Shown: positions 1 through 12,900 of the stretch, in pieces
Position numbering within the stretch: position 1 is the first letter of the stretch
Layout of the letters: each line of letters begins with the position of its first letter
DNA from: Sphaerulina vaccinii
Lineage: Eukaryota > Ascomycota > Dothideomycetes > Mycosphaerellales > Mycosphaerellaceae
Direction: 5' to 3'
Length of the DNA: 64,000 bases
Assembly (NCBI GenBank): GCA_022570795.1
Contig: JAKUDP010000010.1
Span: 1,798,001 to 1,862,000 of the forward strand
Notes under the pieces: model-generated
What the model saw: the letters and a program-made list of their open reading frames with translations, nothing else
What the model was told of the DNA's origin: nothing
Database searches by the model: none
Position numbers and translations under genes: made by a program

Positions 1-244
1 TCGCACTATGATTACAGAGGTTCAGAGGTTCCCATACCTCAAGTCATCAAGACTGGGAGCCAAAGTCTCCAAGCCCGCTAAGATCGCTCGCAAGATGTCA
101 TTATGTGTGCGCTTCATCCTGCGCTATGTGCGCGCGTAGTCCTCATATCGTGGGGTGACCAGCTCATCTGGTATTCGACTCAGACCAAAGCGCTAACAAA
201 CTAGAAAAATAAAACAGCGGGATGCGGTGTGTGCAACATGGCGC

Positions 245-2789
245 TCATGAGCTGGAACTGCCTGGGCTACTCGAACCCGTGCCAGACTTGGCCTCCGCCT
301 TCTTCGCCTTGCTCTTGCCAAAGTCCTCGGAAGTATGGTTCGTGAAGGAGAAGTTTTTGGGTCCACCTTCACTTGCAGCTTTACGCGGGGTAGCAGCTCG
401 CTTCACGTCAGAAGGAGGACTGTATTCGTGAAATATTATCGGCTGTGAATTTTGCTTCGGGGGCTGCGAAGTGACATGCATGCCAGAGGATGTCCCTGCA
501 TTGGGCACAAAACTGTATTGCTGCGATGGTTGTGGAGGGTGGCCTGGCGACTGCGACACAAACTGCAGCTGCTGCATATACGCCGTGGTGAGCAGTCCTT
601 GGGAGTTCACGGCTGGTATGCCGAATGGCATTGATAGTTGCGGCGCCGCGTCCGAAGCTACGACAAATTGCGCAGCTGGAGCGTATTGTGGGGCAGACAT
701 CTGAAACTGTTGCTCTGACACTGGCATGTTGACGAAGTGCTGGCCAGGCGCTGTTGAAAAGGCTTGCTGAGGTTGCTGGAACTGTACAGACGGTGCTTGT
801 GACTGAGGCTGCATTGGCTGGGGTGGTGGCGGCATGAAGGCATGTGCAGGGAACGTTGTCTGCACTGCTGGCGCAGACTGTGGAGGTGTATTTTCGGTGA
901 TAACCGTACTGCCTATGCGATGTCCCATCTGATGATGGTGATGGTGGTACATCGGCGTCTGTGGAGGAGATGTGAAGTTTTGAGATTGGCCGGATGCAGT
1001 GCTAGCGTAAGTGACCTTGTGCTCCGGATCCAGCTCGCTGATACTCGCCTGTCGGTTGAAGTTGCTGGACGACTGCCACGGAGGAAACTGCGGCCTAGCT
1101 TGGTCTTGTCGAGCGCTGGGCGACAGAGGTGTTGGAGGCGCTAGGGAGCTGGCACTGGCACAAGATGCTGAAGCATTCCTCTGATTGACCTCCATGGCCT
1201 GCTCAAATGTGAAGTGCATAGGGGACCTCTGTGCGGAGCCTGGCGTGGACTTCATCACTCGGCCTTGTGCCACTCCATTGATTACATTAGAAGATCTGAT
1301 CCGTCGTATTCCTGGCTGTGTTCCTGCTATATTCTGTGTCTGATGGTTGGGCGATGCTGGCTGGACCGCACCACTGTACGATTGACTTCGTACAGAAGTA
1401 ACCCCGATTGGAGCAGGCCGTGGTCGTTGACGTCTCGCAGCTAAGCTCCCTCCATTACCCTGCGGTGGTGTTGGCGACTTGAACGTCGCATTCTGTTGTG
1501 GCTGTGGCGTCTGAATGCCAATGGAGCTCATCTGTTGCGCAAGTGCCATGCCATTCTGTGAATCTCTTCTGACAAACTTCTCGTCGCAAGGCCAAGCCAT
1601 GGGGTGCTCGGGCTGTGTTTGCTGCTGTTGTAGTTGCTGCTGCTGAGCTTGTCGTTCGACCCCTTGGAACTGCTGGTGGAGATCATTGACATCCACAGGT
1701 ACAGATTGGCCGGGCTGCCATTGACCCGAGGTAGTCTGTTGTTGAGACGCAACCATCATCGGATATGGATCCTCAGTATCCGAATTTGATACTGAAGAGC
1801 TGCGGCTGTCCGTCCAATCAGAAGTAGTGGCAGACAGTGCCGCATGTTCCTGCATAGCGGAGGAAGACGGAAACAAGTTCTGCTCGGAGATGGTTGAGGG
1901 TATGCTCGAGTCGTTGCTAGATAGAGGTGCGGTCATAGGTGCCGGAAACGAGAATGTCCCATCATTCTTGAAGTCGTTCTGGTCCATGTCTGAGAAGACT
2001 TGCTGAAAGTCTGCGTTGCCCGAAAAATCTTGGGGTAGAACATCATATTGACCTGGTTGTTCCATCATGCCACCATTTTGCGCAAATGCATCGAATGCTT
2101 CCTGAGTTAGGGTCCTGCGGTTCATCTCCTGGGGACTATCGAACATATGGTGCTGCGACATCTGTGGCGGCGGCATGAGATTCGCATTATTCATCGTATT
2201 GTTCGCATATGGAAGGCCGTTCGTTTGCGGTTGCTCTTCGAAATGATGTTGATTATAGCCCAGTGTGTTCGACAACTGGTCGTTTGATTGGCATTGCCGC
2301 ATCATCATGAGGTATTCGGGCGACGTGAACGATGGGGACGTGTCGGAATCGGAGTTGAAGGCGCTGGACTGATTTTGCGACACCGAGTACAAGTTGTACG
2401 CGCCAGCCTGCTTCTTCGCATCTTGCTTCGATTTCGCGCGGCGATTCTGAAACCAATTCTGTACAAGTCTCAGCCTGCAACTCATCCGCGTCGGTGCATA
2501 ACACTAGCACACTTACATTGACCTTGTCCAGCGACACACCTAGAGTCTCCGCGAAACCTTTCTTCACAACGGTACTGGGCTTATTGTGCTTCTGAAAGTG
2601 GCTCTCCAATATATCGTGCTGATCCTTGGTCAGACGCGGCTTGATGTCGCAGCTCATCTGAGGCGGCATCGGCTGGCTGTAGTGGTGGTGCTGAGGTTGG
2701 CCATTGCCCGTGTTATACGAATGGTACTGCTGCTGATGGCTGGCGTACTCCATGTTCCCCAGCACGCCTGACGAGGAACCCGGTATCAC
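245..2789 (-). CDS. Homeodomain transcription factor with long Gln/Pro/Ser-rich tail
   Basis: Two exons, complement(245..2458, 2517..2789), giving 828 residues; the 58-bp intron has a GTAAG donor and CAG acceptor. The homeodomain spans about residues 49-108 and is split by the intron inside helix 3; joining restores the recognition-helix signature VNNWFQNRRAK. The rest is a low-complexity region rich in Gln, Pro, Ser and Asn, with a five-His run, as in fungal activators. N-terminal homeodomain plus long disordered tail fits the fungal Pah1/Htf1-type homeobox proteins of sporulation and hyphal development, but I cannot assign an ortholog. It probably acts in the nucleus as a DNA-binding regulator. 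The start at 2789 is the first Met ahead of the homeodomain. The family call is firm; the exact role is unknown. Confidence 0.88.
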
Positions 2790-5181
2790 GATGTAACTCT
2801 CCGCTCTCCTTCCTCACGGGCGCTCACAGAACGTGCGCTGCTATTGGTTGCAGTGTCCCGCACAGCCTGTTTGCTCTGCCCAGCCTAGCCCAGGCGATCA
2901 GTCAGTGCAGTCGCGCAGTCCAGCTTATCCCGGTCCCGGATCGATCCAACAAGCGAGTGACACCCTTTCCAATGCGGTAGGGTAAATGATCCAGCGCGAA
3001 TGTGTAAACGAAAGGAATGCCAAAGCAGAGAGCGAGCGTGGGTGGAGATAGACCGGGTCAGAGGTGTATGCACGAAGAACAGAGGGAGAAACAAGAGAGG
3101 CGGATGGGCCGCTCATCAAGGAAACGGCACGCCAGCACACACGCCGAGAGTGCTTTAGCTTTCACCTTCAACAAGACTGCAGCCGAGAGGCTCCCTGACA
3201 AGGTGCAATGCTCCCACACCTGCCGCATGGGCCGATGTGATGCATACTACCACGGGAGTATACGATTTACACGCAAAAAGGAGCTCACCGGAAGTCTGAG
3301 AAACCAGTCGAGTGGGAGCCCGGCGCGTCGAGGCGATTGGGTCGAAGGAGCTCTGCAGGCCTATTTATACACCGCTTCCTCTTCGTGTCTGGGCGCACGC
3401 CTTGCTCCTTGCTCATCGAGCAGACCTGTCTTGCAGCTTGTATGGCCAGCTTGCGGACGCCTTGTGTGCTGTCTTGCTGCATCGTGAATGATAGCGGCTA
3501 TCCCATGCGCTACGATCGCAGTTGAACAAGGCCAACTTGGATTGGAGCTTGGCGCAATGACCGCTCCACGGCGTGTGCATACCTAATCCCATTCAAGGTT
3601 TGCGACCAGCTTCGTGTGGGACCGAAGCTATCTAGGAACTGGTTAGTGGCCATGCGGATAAGGGCTTCCCGAGCACACTTCCAAGCGCGGCCAGATTCAA
3701 ATGCATCTTCACGCAGTAGCGCTGTGTTTCCTATTTGGCGCAGCTGGTTGTCGCCTCGTCGTGATAGATCTGCATGATATGGCTCACTTGTATGCGGCAA
3801 TTGCGTCGCAGATTCGAGAGAAGAAGCATGGCAGTAGTAGGTTGCACACGAATGCGAAATTTTGCACCACCCGACTCGTGACACGAGATGGTACCGGCAT
3901 GAGGTATCATCAGAGACTGCAGCAGCGACAAGCTCTCCGTTCTCCGCGGTATCGTGCATGAGGCACAGTCAGTCAGCCCTGTAGCAAAAAGGGAATATGG
4001 CACCGCGCAAATTTCCACGCATCATCATTTTGCATGGTGATGTACACAGTGAGTGTACTACTGCGAGATGTTCCTCAATCGATCGGGACCTGATGGCTGC
4101 GGGCCTGGTTTGCTGGTCGGAGACTTTCCTTTGAGGAGGTGCAGAGTTGCCGCGCGCCCTCCGCGAGTGCTGTGCTTGCTGTCATGATGAGAACGTGAGA
4201 CCGATGGCGCCGTGCTGTGACCGGCGATGACTTCCGAGGGCGTTTCTGGGACGGATGAGCGTTGAATGGCAAGTCTCGGAGCAGGTTTCGAGATCACGGC
4301 GGTCTTGTACGTCCCAGGCGGTACCTTGCAGCAAGCGGGCCAGTCCCCGAAGGCGTGGCGTGTTACACCTCCAAGTTGTGTGCGACCGTGAAGATGGCAG
4401 CGTCTTGTCCCGTTGCTTTGGCGTCGGCATCAATGACAACATGGCGAGAACAGGTGCTGCTCACATGGTCGTACGCACAACGGAGCACCAAGACGCTGGG
4501 CTCCAGCTACACTCGATGCAGAACCGTATCTCGTTTGCAGAAGTCGCATTCACCTACATGGAGCTGGTGGAACTCCTTGGACACGCGTTACAAGGTTCGC
4601 CAGCATAATCGGTCGTGATGCTCGTCCACATGCTCTAGCGAGACCCATCGTATTTTGTGTGTCTATGGCGGAGCAGATGTTGGTTGCAAGTATGGAGGCT
4701 GATGAAGTGCTGCAGTGCTAGTCTGAGATGCACCACAGGACTGTGTAATCTTTCAGTTACAGAAGCAAGCATTATTCAAGTCGGCAGTGGTGTCTCAGAT
4801 GCAAGCACATCTTCTTGTGCAGTCGCGGCAAGCTCAGCTTGCCACGTACTGTCACAGAAAGAGAACAGCTAGAACGACCTCCCATGCAATCATGAAGCTT
4901 TGCATTTTACCCTGCGAGTTACCCTTATAAGAGAAGTACTTTGATGCGAACCGTAGGGCATATTCTAATATAGGTATGTCGCGCAATGCGACAAGGCGAG
5001 CTCTCCAGAGGCGACCTTGCATCTCGTGTCGCTCAAACGCACTACGATTGGCTCTACAGAGATTTGACACTGCAGCTGGTTGAGACGATGACAATCATCA
5101 AAGCATCTGACCTCGTGCTGGTACGAATGCTCACAACTTTCCCACTGACAATAAAGCAGACCGAGCTTGGCTATATGAACT
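2790..5181. other. Intergenic region, 2.4 kb, with one doubtful gene remnant
   Basis: This lies between two divergently transcribed genes, so it should hold both promoters. Several short open frames occur on both strands, but none has a recognisable domain or a consistent splice pattern, apart from the Cys-containing stretch listed separately at 4060-4600. A TATA-like ctatttatac lies near 3360. I see no RNA gene or repeat here. Confidence 0.5.
4060..4600 (-). other. Possible unrecognised minus-strand gene or gene remnant with paired cysteines
   Basis: On the minus strand a frame near 4545 encodes a Cys-x2-Cys pair (CDFCKRDTVLHR). After one in-frame TAG it continues with a further Cys and a hydrophobic run (RHVVIDADAKATGQDAAIF). 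A second open stretch follows in another frame (4058-4297) with Ser/Pro/His-rich sequence. A GTGTAA donor-like site follows the first stretch near 4365, so splicing could join them. The in-frame TAG could also be a real stop, making this a decayed gene. No start codon or family could be identified; this is a weak call. Confidence 0.2.
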
Positions 5182-7662
5182 ATGCCAGAGTTGAACAGGA
5201 TTCGAGGTTCGGAGACGGAGCAGCAGCGCCAGTATGAGGCAGACTTTCATGGCGATCCAAACTCCTCCACAGAAGATTTGGACTCCAAAATGTCAAAGAT
5301 GGCTCTGGGCGAGAAGGATGGACCATTGAAGACTTTTTACAAGAAAGTGATCAAGCCAGCTTTTCCAGAGGCTATAACAGACCTCAAAATACTGGGCGGC
5401 ATGACTGCGCTTGAGACACGGGTCAAGCACGAAATCAGCAATGCTCAGATCTATCCTGAAGTCAATAGAGTTGCAGAAGTCAGACGAGGACTCGAGCTGT
5501 GCGAGGAGGAGCAGTCCTTCCTGGACAGACGCAGGCTTCGGACAAGAGACAGCTTCGCCAGGTATCTGGGACTTCAGCCTGAAGACATAGACCCGAAAGA
5601 TGTGCCTATCGTAGCTTTTGGTGGCAGCGGAGGCGGATTTAGGGCGATGATCGGTTGTCTTGCTTATGCCGAAGACATGGAGAAGAGTGGGCTCTGGGAT
5701 TGCCTCACCTATGTCGCTGGTGTCTCTGGCTCATGTAAGTGAAGTGGGGATATATCCCGTAGACTTTGGTGCTTTCGGACGATACCCTGCACTCATAGCA
5801 AGACAGCAGAGACGCATGCTGACTTCCTGTCGCACACTTCCAGGCTGGTCACTGGCTGCTTACTACACCTTTGGCAGAGCGGACATGCGATCTGTTATTG
5901 AGCATTGCAAGAAGAGATTCTCACCCTACCACCCACTATCTGGCGATGCAATTAGGACAATTCTTAGCGCGCCTGGGGGTGCCCGAATTACTCTTGGACC
6001 ACTAATCCAGAAAAGCAAGAGTGGGCTGCAGACAGTGGCGATGGACCTGTAAGACTTTCCTGATAGTGATAAATGCAAACCTGCTTACAGCCACTGACCG
6101 GCATTTGTCACCTCAAGGTATAGTGTCTTCACAACAGGCTGGATATTCTTCCAAGACGATCCGTCGACACATCCCGGAGGGAACGCAAAGCGAGAGGTAG
6201 CCGGATTCCAGCAATGGTATAAGTATTCGAGCGCACGAACATACACCGACGATGGATCGCATCCTCTGCCCATCCTCACGGCAATTCGACATGAGAGGCC
6301 CTGGCGTGACTGGGCGGACAAACAGAACCCGTTTAAAGAACCCGATCACTCTGCAGGTGATCATAGTGAAGCTGTCGAGGCATGGTTTCAATGGTTTGAG
6401 ATGACTCCATATGAGATAGGTGATCTCGTCGTCCTGCCTTCACAGTATTGGAACGTACTGACAATGTCCAGGCTGCGATGAGATCGAAGCATGGGTACCC
6501 ACCTGGGGCTTTGGTCGACCCTTTGAATCTGGTAGATCGGTGATGCAGCTACCAGAACAATCATTAGCTCTACTGCTCGGTTTGGCAACAAGTGCTCCTG
6601 CCGGGCCATTGACTTCGTATCTTGCCACGATCAGTCGCAACGTACCGGGAGGCTTTCTAGGCGAGTCTATACATAAGATTTCACATGGAGTCACTAAGCT
6701 ATGTAAGTATGGAGAATGTGTAATGATGTGGATGCTGCAGGCCTCCGCTAATACTGCTGGCCGTCTTCCAGGGGGCAAGAGTGGCACTGAAGAGTTTGAG
6801 AAGTGAGTAAGATCGTCTGAAGAGACGGTAGCACACATTGCATGCTTCAGGCGCCTCGAATATCGACCTGAACTCTCAAGGCACACGCCGAGACAAAACT
6901 CGAGGACATGCTGACACTTCCTCTAGCCACCATCCTTTGCATGCGTGCAACGAGCATAACTTCATGTACCACTACACACAAGTCGAACCTAGTCAAGGAA
7001 GGCCACCTGGGCTTGAGAATTCTCCGCGTATACACCTCATCGATAGTGGAATGGACAACAACTGCCCAACATATGTCCTTCTACACCCGAAACGCAATGT
7101 CGATGTGATAATCAACATGGACGCATCTAGTGATGTCCAGAAAGACACTTTCCAGGAGAGGGTTGACCAGATCGGCAGCAGACGAGGGATGAAGTTCACG
7201 AAGCGACATGAGACCACTCCTGGTGAGGACCCAAAAGATCCCTCAAGGTTCAACGGCCTCTACGCGCAGATATACGATGGCAAACCCATCAGTACGCGAC
7301 CAGCCACTGTTGTTGACAGCTATGGTCGTACAGTCAAGAACCCGCCGGCGCCTGTGTTCACGAAGGAGTGTACGATGGTTTATCTCCCTTTGTTGCCGAA
7401 TGAGAACGCTGTCCCGGACTTCGATCCTAGCACTACGAAATGGTCTGGAAGCTATAATCTTGTCTGGACAGCAGAACAGGTGGAGACGCTGGTGAAGGTG
7501 TGTCATGCGAACTTCAGAGAAGGTCAGGCGACGATCAAGGTACGTTACACTATGCTCTGATGGAGAACATACGCTGATGCCATTCAGGAGGCATTGCATG
7601 AAGCATGGCAGCGAAAGAAAGCAACACGAGAGGCTCAGTTGCATACTTCCGAGGTGAAATAA
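5182..7662 (+). CDS. Cytosolic phospholipase A2 (cPLA2/phospholipase B catalytic family)
   Basis: Seven exons: join(5182..5734, 5844..6048, 6118..6419, 6472..6702, 6772..6802, 6927..7539, 7588..7662), 669 residues. The oxyanion loop GGSGGG is at about 147-152. The nucleophile motif GVSGS (Ser182) is followed across the first intron by CWSLAAYY. The catalytic Asp is in IDSGMDNN (Asp480). This Ser/Asp dyad defines patatin-like cPLA2 enzymes, which release fatty acids from membrane glycerophospholipids. There is no signal peptide, unlike secreted fungal phospholipase B, and no recognisable C2 domain, as in the Aspergillus PlaA-type cytosolic enzymes. Exon 5 is only 31 nt and encodes the GKSGTEEFE segment. 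The N-terminus is the least certain part; an additional 5' exon is possible. Confidence 0.9.
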
Positions 7663-8022
7663 CTATCTGATCGCAAAGCACGACACACATTCTTGAGAGG
7701 TTTTATTGTCATCCCGTTATCTTTAAGGCATTGAAAAACACGGCGACACTCACTCTCACAGTTGTATGATCCTTGGTGTCTTCACGGGCGGCTGCTTACC
7801 TTCGCTGACATCAAAGCTCACCATGCTCATCTCAAAGGTGGTCCGTAGCTTGCATGGCGCTCTGCATAGCGATTCAAAAGCCATATCCAGTTCGCGTGTG
7901 GCAAATAATAGGAGGGTGTGCTCGAAGTCTTGCTCGGTATCATTTTGCACGCTTCCACGCGGGCTCTATTGTCTCCATGATCTATGTCCTTCCCACCGCT
8001 CCTGAGTTGACTTCCTCGCATA
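7663..8022. other. Convergent intergenic region
   Basis: This 360-bp stretch separates the 3' ends of two convergent genes. It should hold both 3' UTRs. Short overlapping open frames are present but have no family features, and I see nothing else. Confidence 0.5.
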
Positions 8023-8751
8023 TCACCTCACCAATGCGTCTCTAATCTCGACACAGATCTTTCCATTATAGCTCTGGAACCTGACACTCCGCATATCTTT
8101 CACGATCCAGTCAGCGCCCGCCTCCTTCAGACTGCTAATAGCGTGAGTCGTGGCCAAAGCAACGACCTTGTAGCCTGCTGCCTTTCCAGCTTTCACTCCA
8201 GCAGGTGCATCTTCAAGCACAAGAATCTCTTCACCAGCAACATCACCTTTGCCCAGCAATTGCGCCCCCTTGCGATAACACTCAGGATCTGGCTTCCCAT
8301 TCTTCACCTCCTCAGCCGTGACCATGAACCTCGGATGCGCCAGCTTCATCACATCGAGCCAGCCTACCACCAACGGCTTGGTCCCACTCGTGACAATCGC
8401 CCAGGGAGCTCCAGCATCTTCCAGCTCATCAAGGATCTGTCTCGAACCAGGAATCTCCACGGCGCTCTCACCATAAAGCTTCGGAATCTGACCTTCTGCG
8501 TAACAAACATACTCCCAGTTGGCCCGTTCAGGTGCAAGAATGGCGAGAACATCGATACTTCGTCTACCATGAGAGGTTTTCAAGATTTCGTCTCCAGGAA
8601 CTCCGATTTCTGACCCCAGTTTCTTCCAGTGTTTTTCAATTGCGTCGGTGCTGTCGATTATTGTGCCGTCCATGTCAAAGAGAAGTGCTTCGAAGTGGTG
8701 TTTCTCGGCCGGAGCTGAGAAACTCTCGTCTAGTTCTTGGATACTGCCCAT
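8023..8751 (-). CDS. HAD-superfamily phosphatase, glycerol-3-phosphatase (Gpp/DOG) type
   Basis: One exon of 242 residues from MGSIQELDE. HAD motif I is FDMDGTIIDST (nucleophile Asp and acid/base Asp), motif II is the Ser/Thr of IVTSGTK, motif III is the Lys in the NGKPDPE loop, and motif IV is VLEDAPAGV. The NGKPDPE and LEDAPAG loops are typical of yeast Gpp1/Gpp2 and 2-deoxyglucose-6-phosphatases, which act on small phosphorylated polyols and sugars in the cytosol. Length (about 250 in yeast) supports this start. The frame stays open upstream to 8895, adding 48 residues with several Arg; a mitochondrial or longer form cannot be excluded. Glycerol 3-phosphate as substrate is inferred from family resemblance only. 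Confidence 0.88.
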   Translation of the reverse strand: MGSIQELDESFSAPAEKHHFEALLFDMDGTIIDSTDAIEKHWKKLGSEIGVPGDEILKTSHGRRSIDVLAILAPERANWEYVCYAEGQIPKLYGESAVEIPGSRQILDELEDAGAPWAIVTSGTKPLVVGWLDVMKLAHPRFMVTAEEVKNGKPDPECYRKGAQLLGKGDVAGEEILVLEDAPAGVKAGKAAGYKVVALATTHAISSLKEAGADWIVKDMRSVRFQSYNGKICVEIRDALVR

Positions 8752-9947
8752 CTTGCTTTGGACGTGTGTTTCTTCTTGTGACTTGTGCAAAGGTGGCGGA
8801 TCGATTCGAGTTCTCAAGTTCCGAAAGTACAAGTCTTCAGTATTGAGGTTATGAGCAGGAAGGAACAGAGAAGATACTCGACGTGGAAAGTTCAAGAGGC
8901 AGCATTATTTGCTGGCCGCGTGTTTTGCAGTCGGTGTCGTGAAGAATTCGGAGGGAAGGTGCAGATTGAGAAAAGGCCGACAACGGAGCTGCTTCGTTTG
9001 TAAAACGCCGTCCTGAAGAAAGCGGAAGAAAAACAGAAGATGCATGTACAGGAAGCACAATTGATGGACGAGAGTGAGGCAATTTTCAAGAATTTCTTGG
9101 TATCGCATATCTACACAACCAATGTGAACGCCGCCGCCAAAATGCTACATACGCTCTTCCGCTGAAACTGGTCGAAAAATGTGGTATTGACGAAGACAGA
9201 CGTGTGTGAAGAGAGGTGCATCTGGCGACGATGATGCTCGGACCCTCGTGCCGCTGCTGTGCCTCGAGTAGAGCAAAGAAACGCGCACACTGTGATGTGC
9301 ACGATTCAGCGATGCCTTTAGCATCGATCCGTTTGAGTGCACTAGCAAGTCGTAGATCGTAAAGAGTGAAGAGTGAAGCACGCCAGTTGTGATCCAACGA
9401 CTGTCTCGTCATGGCCAGACCGCAAGCGTTGGTATCATACCCATCTCTTCTCTGCATCATAGCCCATGTCATGCCATCACCCTGATGCAGTACGGGACAT
9501 CGACTTCCATCGAAGTATTCAGCTGAATTGGTCCACCCAACCAAACGCCAGTCCATTCCTTGCCCGGTTCTATGCATTCCGTGTCAAATAATCATGCTTT
9601 TGTTTTGTTTTGAATAGTAAGTATGCCCCTGTACCCGCTGGGCAGAAAAGAAGGCGCCACGAAACGCCATGCTTGTCGTGTAGTCAATTGCTCCCGAGAC
9701 CATCAACAATGGGAGCGACCAGAAGATGCAGATATACGCTCAACATAACAAAGGGCCTGCAGGTAGGCTTCGCGCCTTGCGCCGGTGTAGCATTCGAAGT
9801 CGGTCGTTGTTCTCAGAGCTGTGCGAGAACGCCAGTGTGCAGAAACGAATCGAACTGGATAAGTGTGTGGGTGTTGGCCACTATCACACCTTTAGCGCAG
9901 GCCAGAACATGCATCAACAGCATGCCGGCACTCTTATGGCTATGTCC
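8752..9947. other. Intergenic region, 1.2 kb
   Basis: Upstream of the phosphatase and downstream of the La-motif gene, both on the minus strand. The longest frame (9086-9577, minus, 163 codons) has no domain, no low-complexity signature of its own and no splice partners, and I do not call it a gene. No RNA gene, repeat or mobile element was recognised. Confidence 0.45.
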
Positions 9948-12900
9948 TTATGACTCGAGACGGTTTCTCAGCTCCGCATCCACAATGTCATTCAGTTTCT
10001 TGCGATTCTTGAGGTTCAGGGCACCATTTCGCCAGGCGGCGCGTAGCTGTCTGAAGGCTTGACCTTTGGATGTCACGGGTTCCTTGTTGACCAGCGCCAC
10101 GTAGTCCTTGACGATATGGTCGCGAATCGGAGTGCTGCTAGCCAGTGCCTTGGCGTAAAATTGCAAGAGGTTCTGCATGCCAGTACTGCTGCCTCTGACT
10201 TCGATGTCATTGGTAGCATAGTACTGGAATTGGGTGTACATGCCATGGTTGTAGTTTCGAATCAAGAAATGTGACCAAAACTGGTATAACACATCAAGAT
10301 CGTATGGGCAATTGCCAGTAGAAGCCTCATCGCGCTGCGTGAGCGCCTTTAGTCGGAGCTGCAGGTATGGTTCGAGAGTTGTGTCCGGTGGAAATGCTTC
10401 GAGAGGACTCTCTTTGTTCTTGATCCAGAGTAGTGGCATTTCGTTGTTGGCACCTTTCTCGGGTGACCGACTGTGACTGGGACTGGCATGACGAGAAATG
10501 TCTGGTGTAGCGTGGTCGCCGTTTGTGGCAGGCTCTCCATTCGCGATAGGCTTGGAACCGTCATCGCTTGCCTTTTCAAGCTCGCCGAGAATGCTGCGGG
10601 TGTCAATGGAGCCGTTGGAAAAAGTGCGTGCAGCAGCATGTGGTGGTCTCTGCACTCCAAGCCTCACGACGACAGTAAGCGTGCGCGCCTGCTCATCTGG
10701 AAACACATCTGCCTCGCCGTCCTTCACATCGCCGATACCATTGAGAGACGGATGGCCGGAAGCGACGCCATTCTCGCGGATAGGAGACTTTGGGGTACGC
10801 CCGCGGTCTTCTCCGCCAGAGGAGACCTCGTGCATGGGAGCAAACGGTGCGAAGCCAGGAACAGCACCATTCATAGCATGGTGGACATCGTGGGAACGGC
10901 GCTGTGTGTCGGGAATGCCAGCTGAGTAAGAACCACGGAATGCGTTAGCCGGCGGTAGGTAGGCGTTGGCTGGCTCCTCAGGACGAGAGAGTGTTTGTGG
11001 TCCGTCATTCTGAGCTGCTAGCTCACGCTGCTCCATGGGCATGACGAACTGCTCCCAGCCCTCTTGCCTTCGTAGACGATCTTTGCCATCTTCGCCAGTT
11101 TTGATCTCAATAGTGTCGGACTTCAGACATGCGGCCTTCACCACATCACGATCTCCCGTAAGGGTCTTGATGCGGTTGAAGTCGAGAATGACATCCAGGA
11201 AGACAAATCCTTGCGAGTCCATGTTCTTCCGTAAATACATATCCTTGATCAAGTTGTCGATCGAGAAGTAGTATTCAAGCTGCGAACTGACCAGAAATTG
11301 AATGTGTTGAGTGAATTGCTGGTCCGCAGGCGTCGCGTAAGGCATGGCGGTTACTGGCTGGCCATTGTAGTCATACATGCCAGGATAATATGTTTGCATA
11401 GGGGCAAGCCCTGCATGACCGTAGCTGTATCGAGGGTCGATGGGGATGGACTGTGATCGAGAGATGCCACGCCAACTCCCGCGGCCAGGCTGTTGGTAGC
11501 CGAACCCGTTGCCACGAGGTGACTGGAAAGACGATGGGGACTGTGGCACCGCAAACGAGCTGGTGGCCTCACCATGGCCATTGTTGAAGGTCTGACTCGA
11601 CGAATGCCCGTTGGCGAACTCGCGCGCGGCTCCTCCACCGCGACCACGGCCACCACGCCCGTTCTTACGCGTGGATCCGGTCCCAGTCCATTCTTTGCTA
11701 CTATAACCTTCGAAGGCACGTGCATCCTTCTTGCTGTCAGACGGGACCTTGCGCACGGGGATCTCGCGAGGTGCATCGAAGCTCTCACGCACATCAGTAG
11801 TGCTGCTGTCCTTTGCTGCTGAGCGTGGGATAGGCTCAGGAATCTTCACGTCCTGGTTGTCCATATCCGCCGGCGAGCTGGTGCGTTGAGCTTGGGTCAT
11901 GTCGACGGATGCACTGCTATCACACGTCGGTGCTGCGGCCTTAGCCTGACTTGAGCCTCTTCCATGGCTGCCTGCGCGTGAGCTGCTTGCTGTGGTCTTG
12001 CGTGCAGGCTTCGCTGGTGGCGGCATCGCCTCCCGGTCAAGATCCGAACGTCCGCGACCGGAAGTGCTGAGAGGATCGACCTCACCTGGGGAGGTTTCCT
12101 TCTTGGTGGCAGCACGGTCACCCTTGGGTCCACTCAGTCCTCCACCACGAGCACCTCCTCTGCTGCCACGTGGAGCTGCACTACCACGACCACCACGCTC
12201 ACCACCGGATCCGCGTGGCTTGTTCATCTCCTCTGTTGCCCAAACTATAGTTGGTGTGACTGGAATCGCAGTCCACTTCGTCTTCTCGCGCGGCTTGGCA
12301 CTTACTTCGGATGCAGCATCTCCGTTGATCTCATTGCTCTTCTCACTTGGAACATCTTTGCGTCCCTTCTCGTCTGGCTTCTCTGCTTTGTCGGGCGTAG
12401 GCCACGACGTCTCGTCCCGTACAGATGGTGGTGGTACTGTGGTCAAGTTCGGTAGACTCTGGTGCTCGCGCTGAACCTTTGCGGGAGCTGGAGTTGATTC
12501 GTTTCGGGTAGATTCTGTAATCGGCTTTGAGCCATGTCGGGCATGAGTCTTGTTCTCGGTACGCTTACCTTGAATGCCATTTGGCTTCTTGGGTTCTTCA
12601 ACGTCACGCAGCACGCTGGTGACTGAGTTCGCCTTATTCCTGGTCTCGGTTCGTGGTCGCTGATTCTCCTTGACGGCTACAGGTGTGGCAGCTGGAGCCG
12701 CCTTTGGTGCTTGCGGGACAGCGACAGGTCCTTGACGAGGCGGCACAGCTCGCTTGGCGGCCCATGGATTGACTGACGGCGGTGCAGCCTCCTTGTATTC
12801 GATCTTCTCCTCAGCCTTGGGTGCCTCTGATTCCTTTGCTGACTTGTCACCCTTCTTGCCTTTCTTCCCCGAGCGCTCACCGCTTTTGCTGTCCTTCTCG

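Noticed and set aside
842..1444. Plus-strand frames of 76-100 codons opposite the first homeobox gene
   Set aside because: They are antisense shadows of a long, well-supported minus-strand protein and contain no domain.
3017..3487. A 156-codon plus-strand frame in the promoter region
   Set aside because: Composition is random-like, with no domain or splice partners; overlapping minus-strand frames are equally open.
9086..9577. A 163-codon minus-strand frame
   Set aside because: No domain, signal or conserved pattern; three overlapping frames are similarly open in this stretch.
10473..10929. Two plus-strand frames of about 150 codons
   Set aside because: They lie antisense within the La-motif gene, whose biased codon use opens opposite frames.
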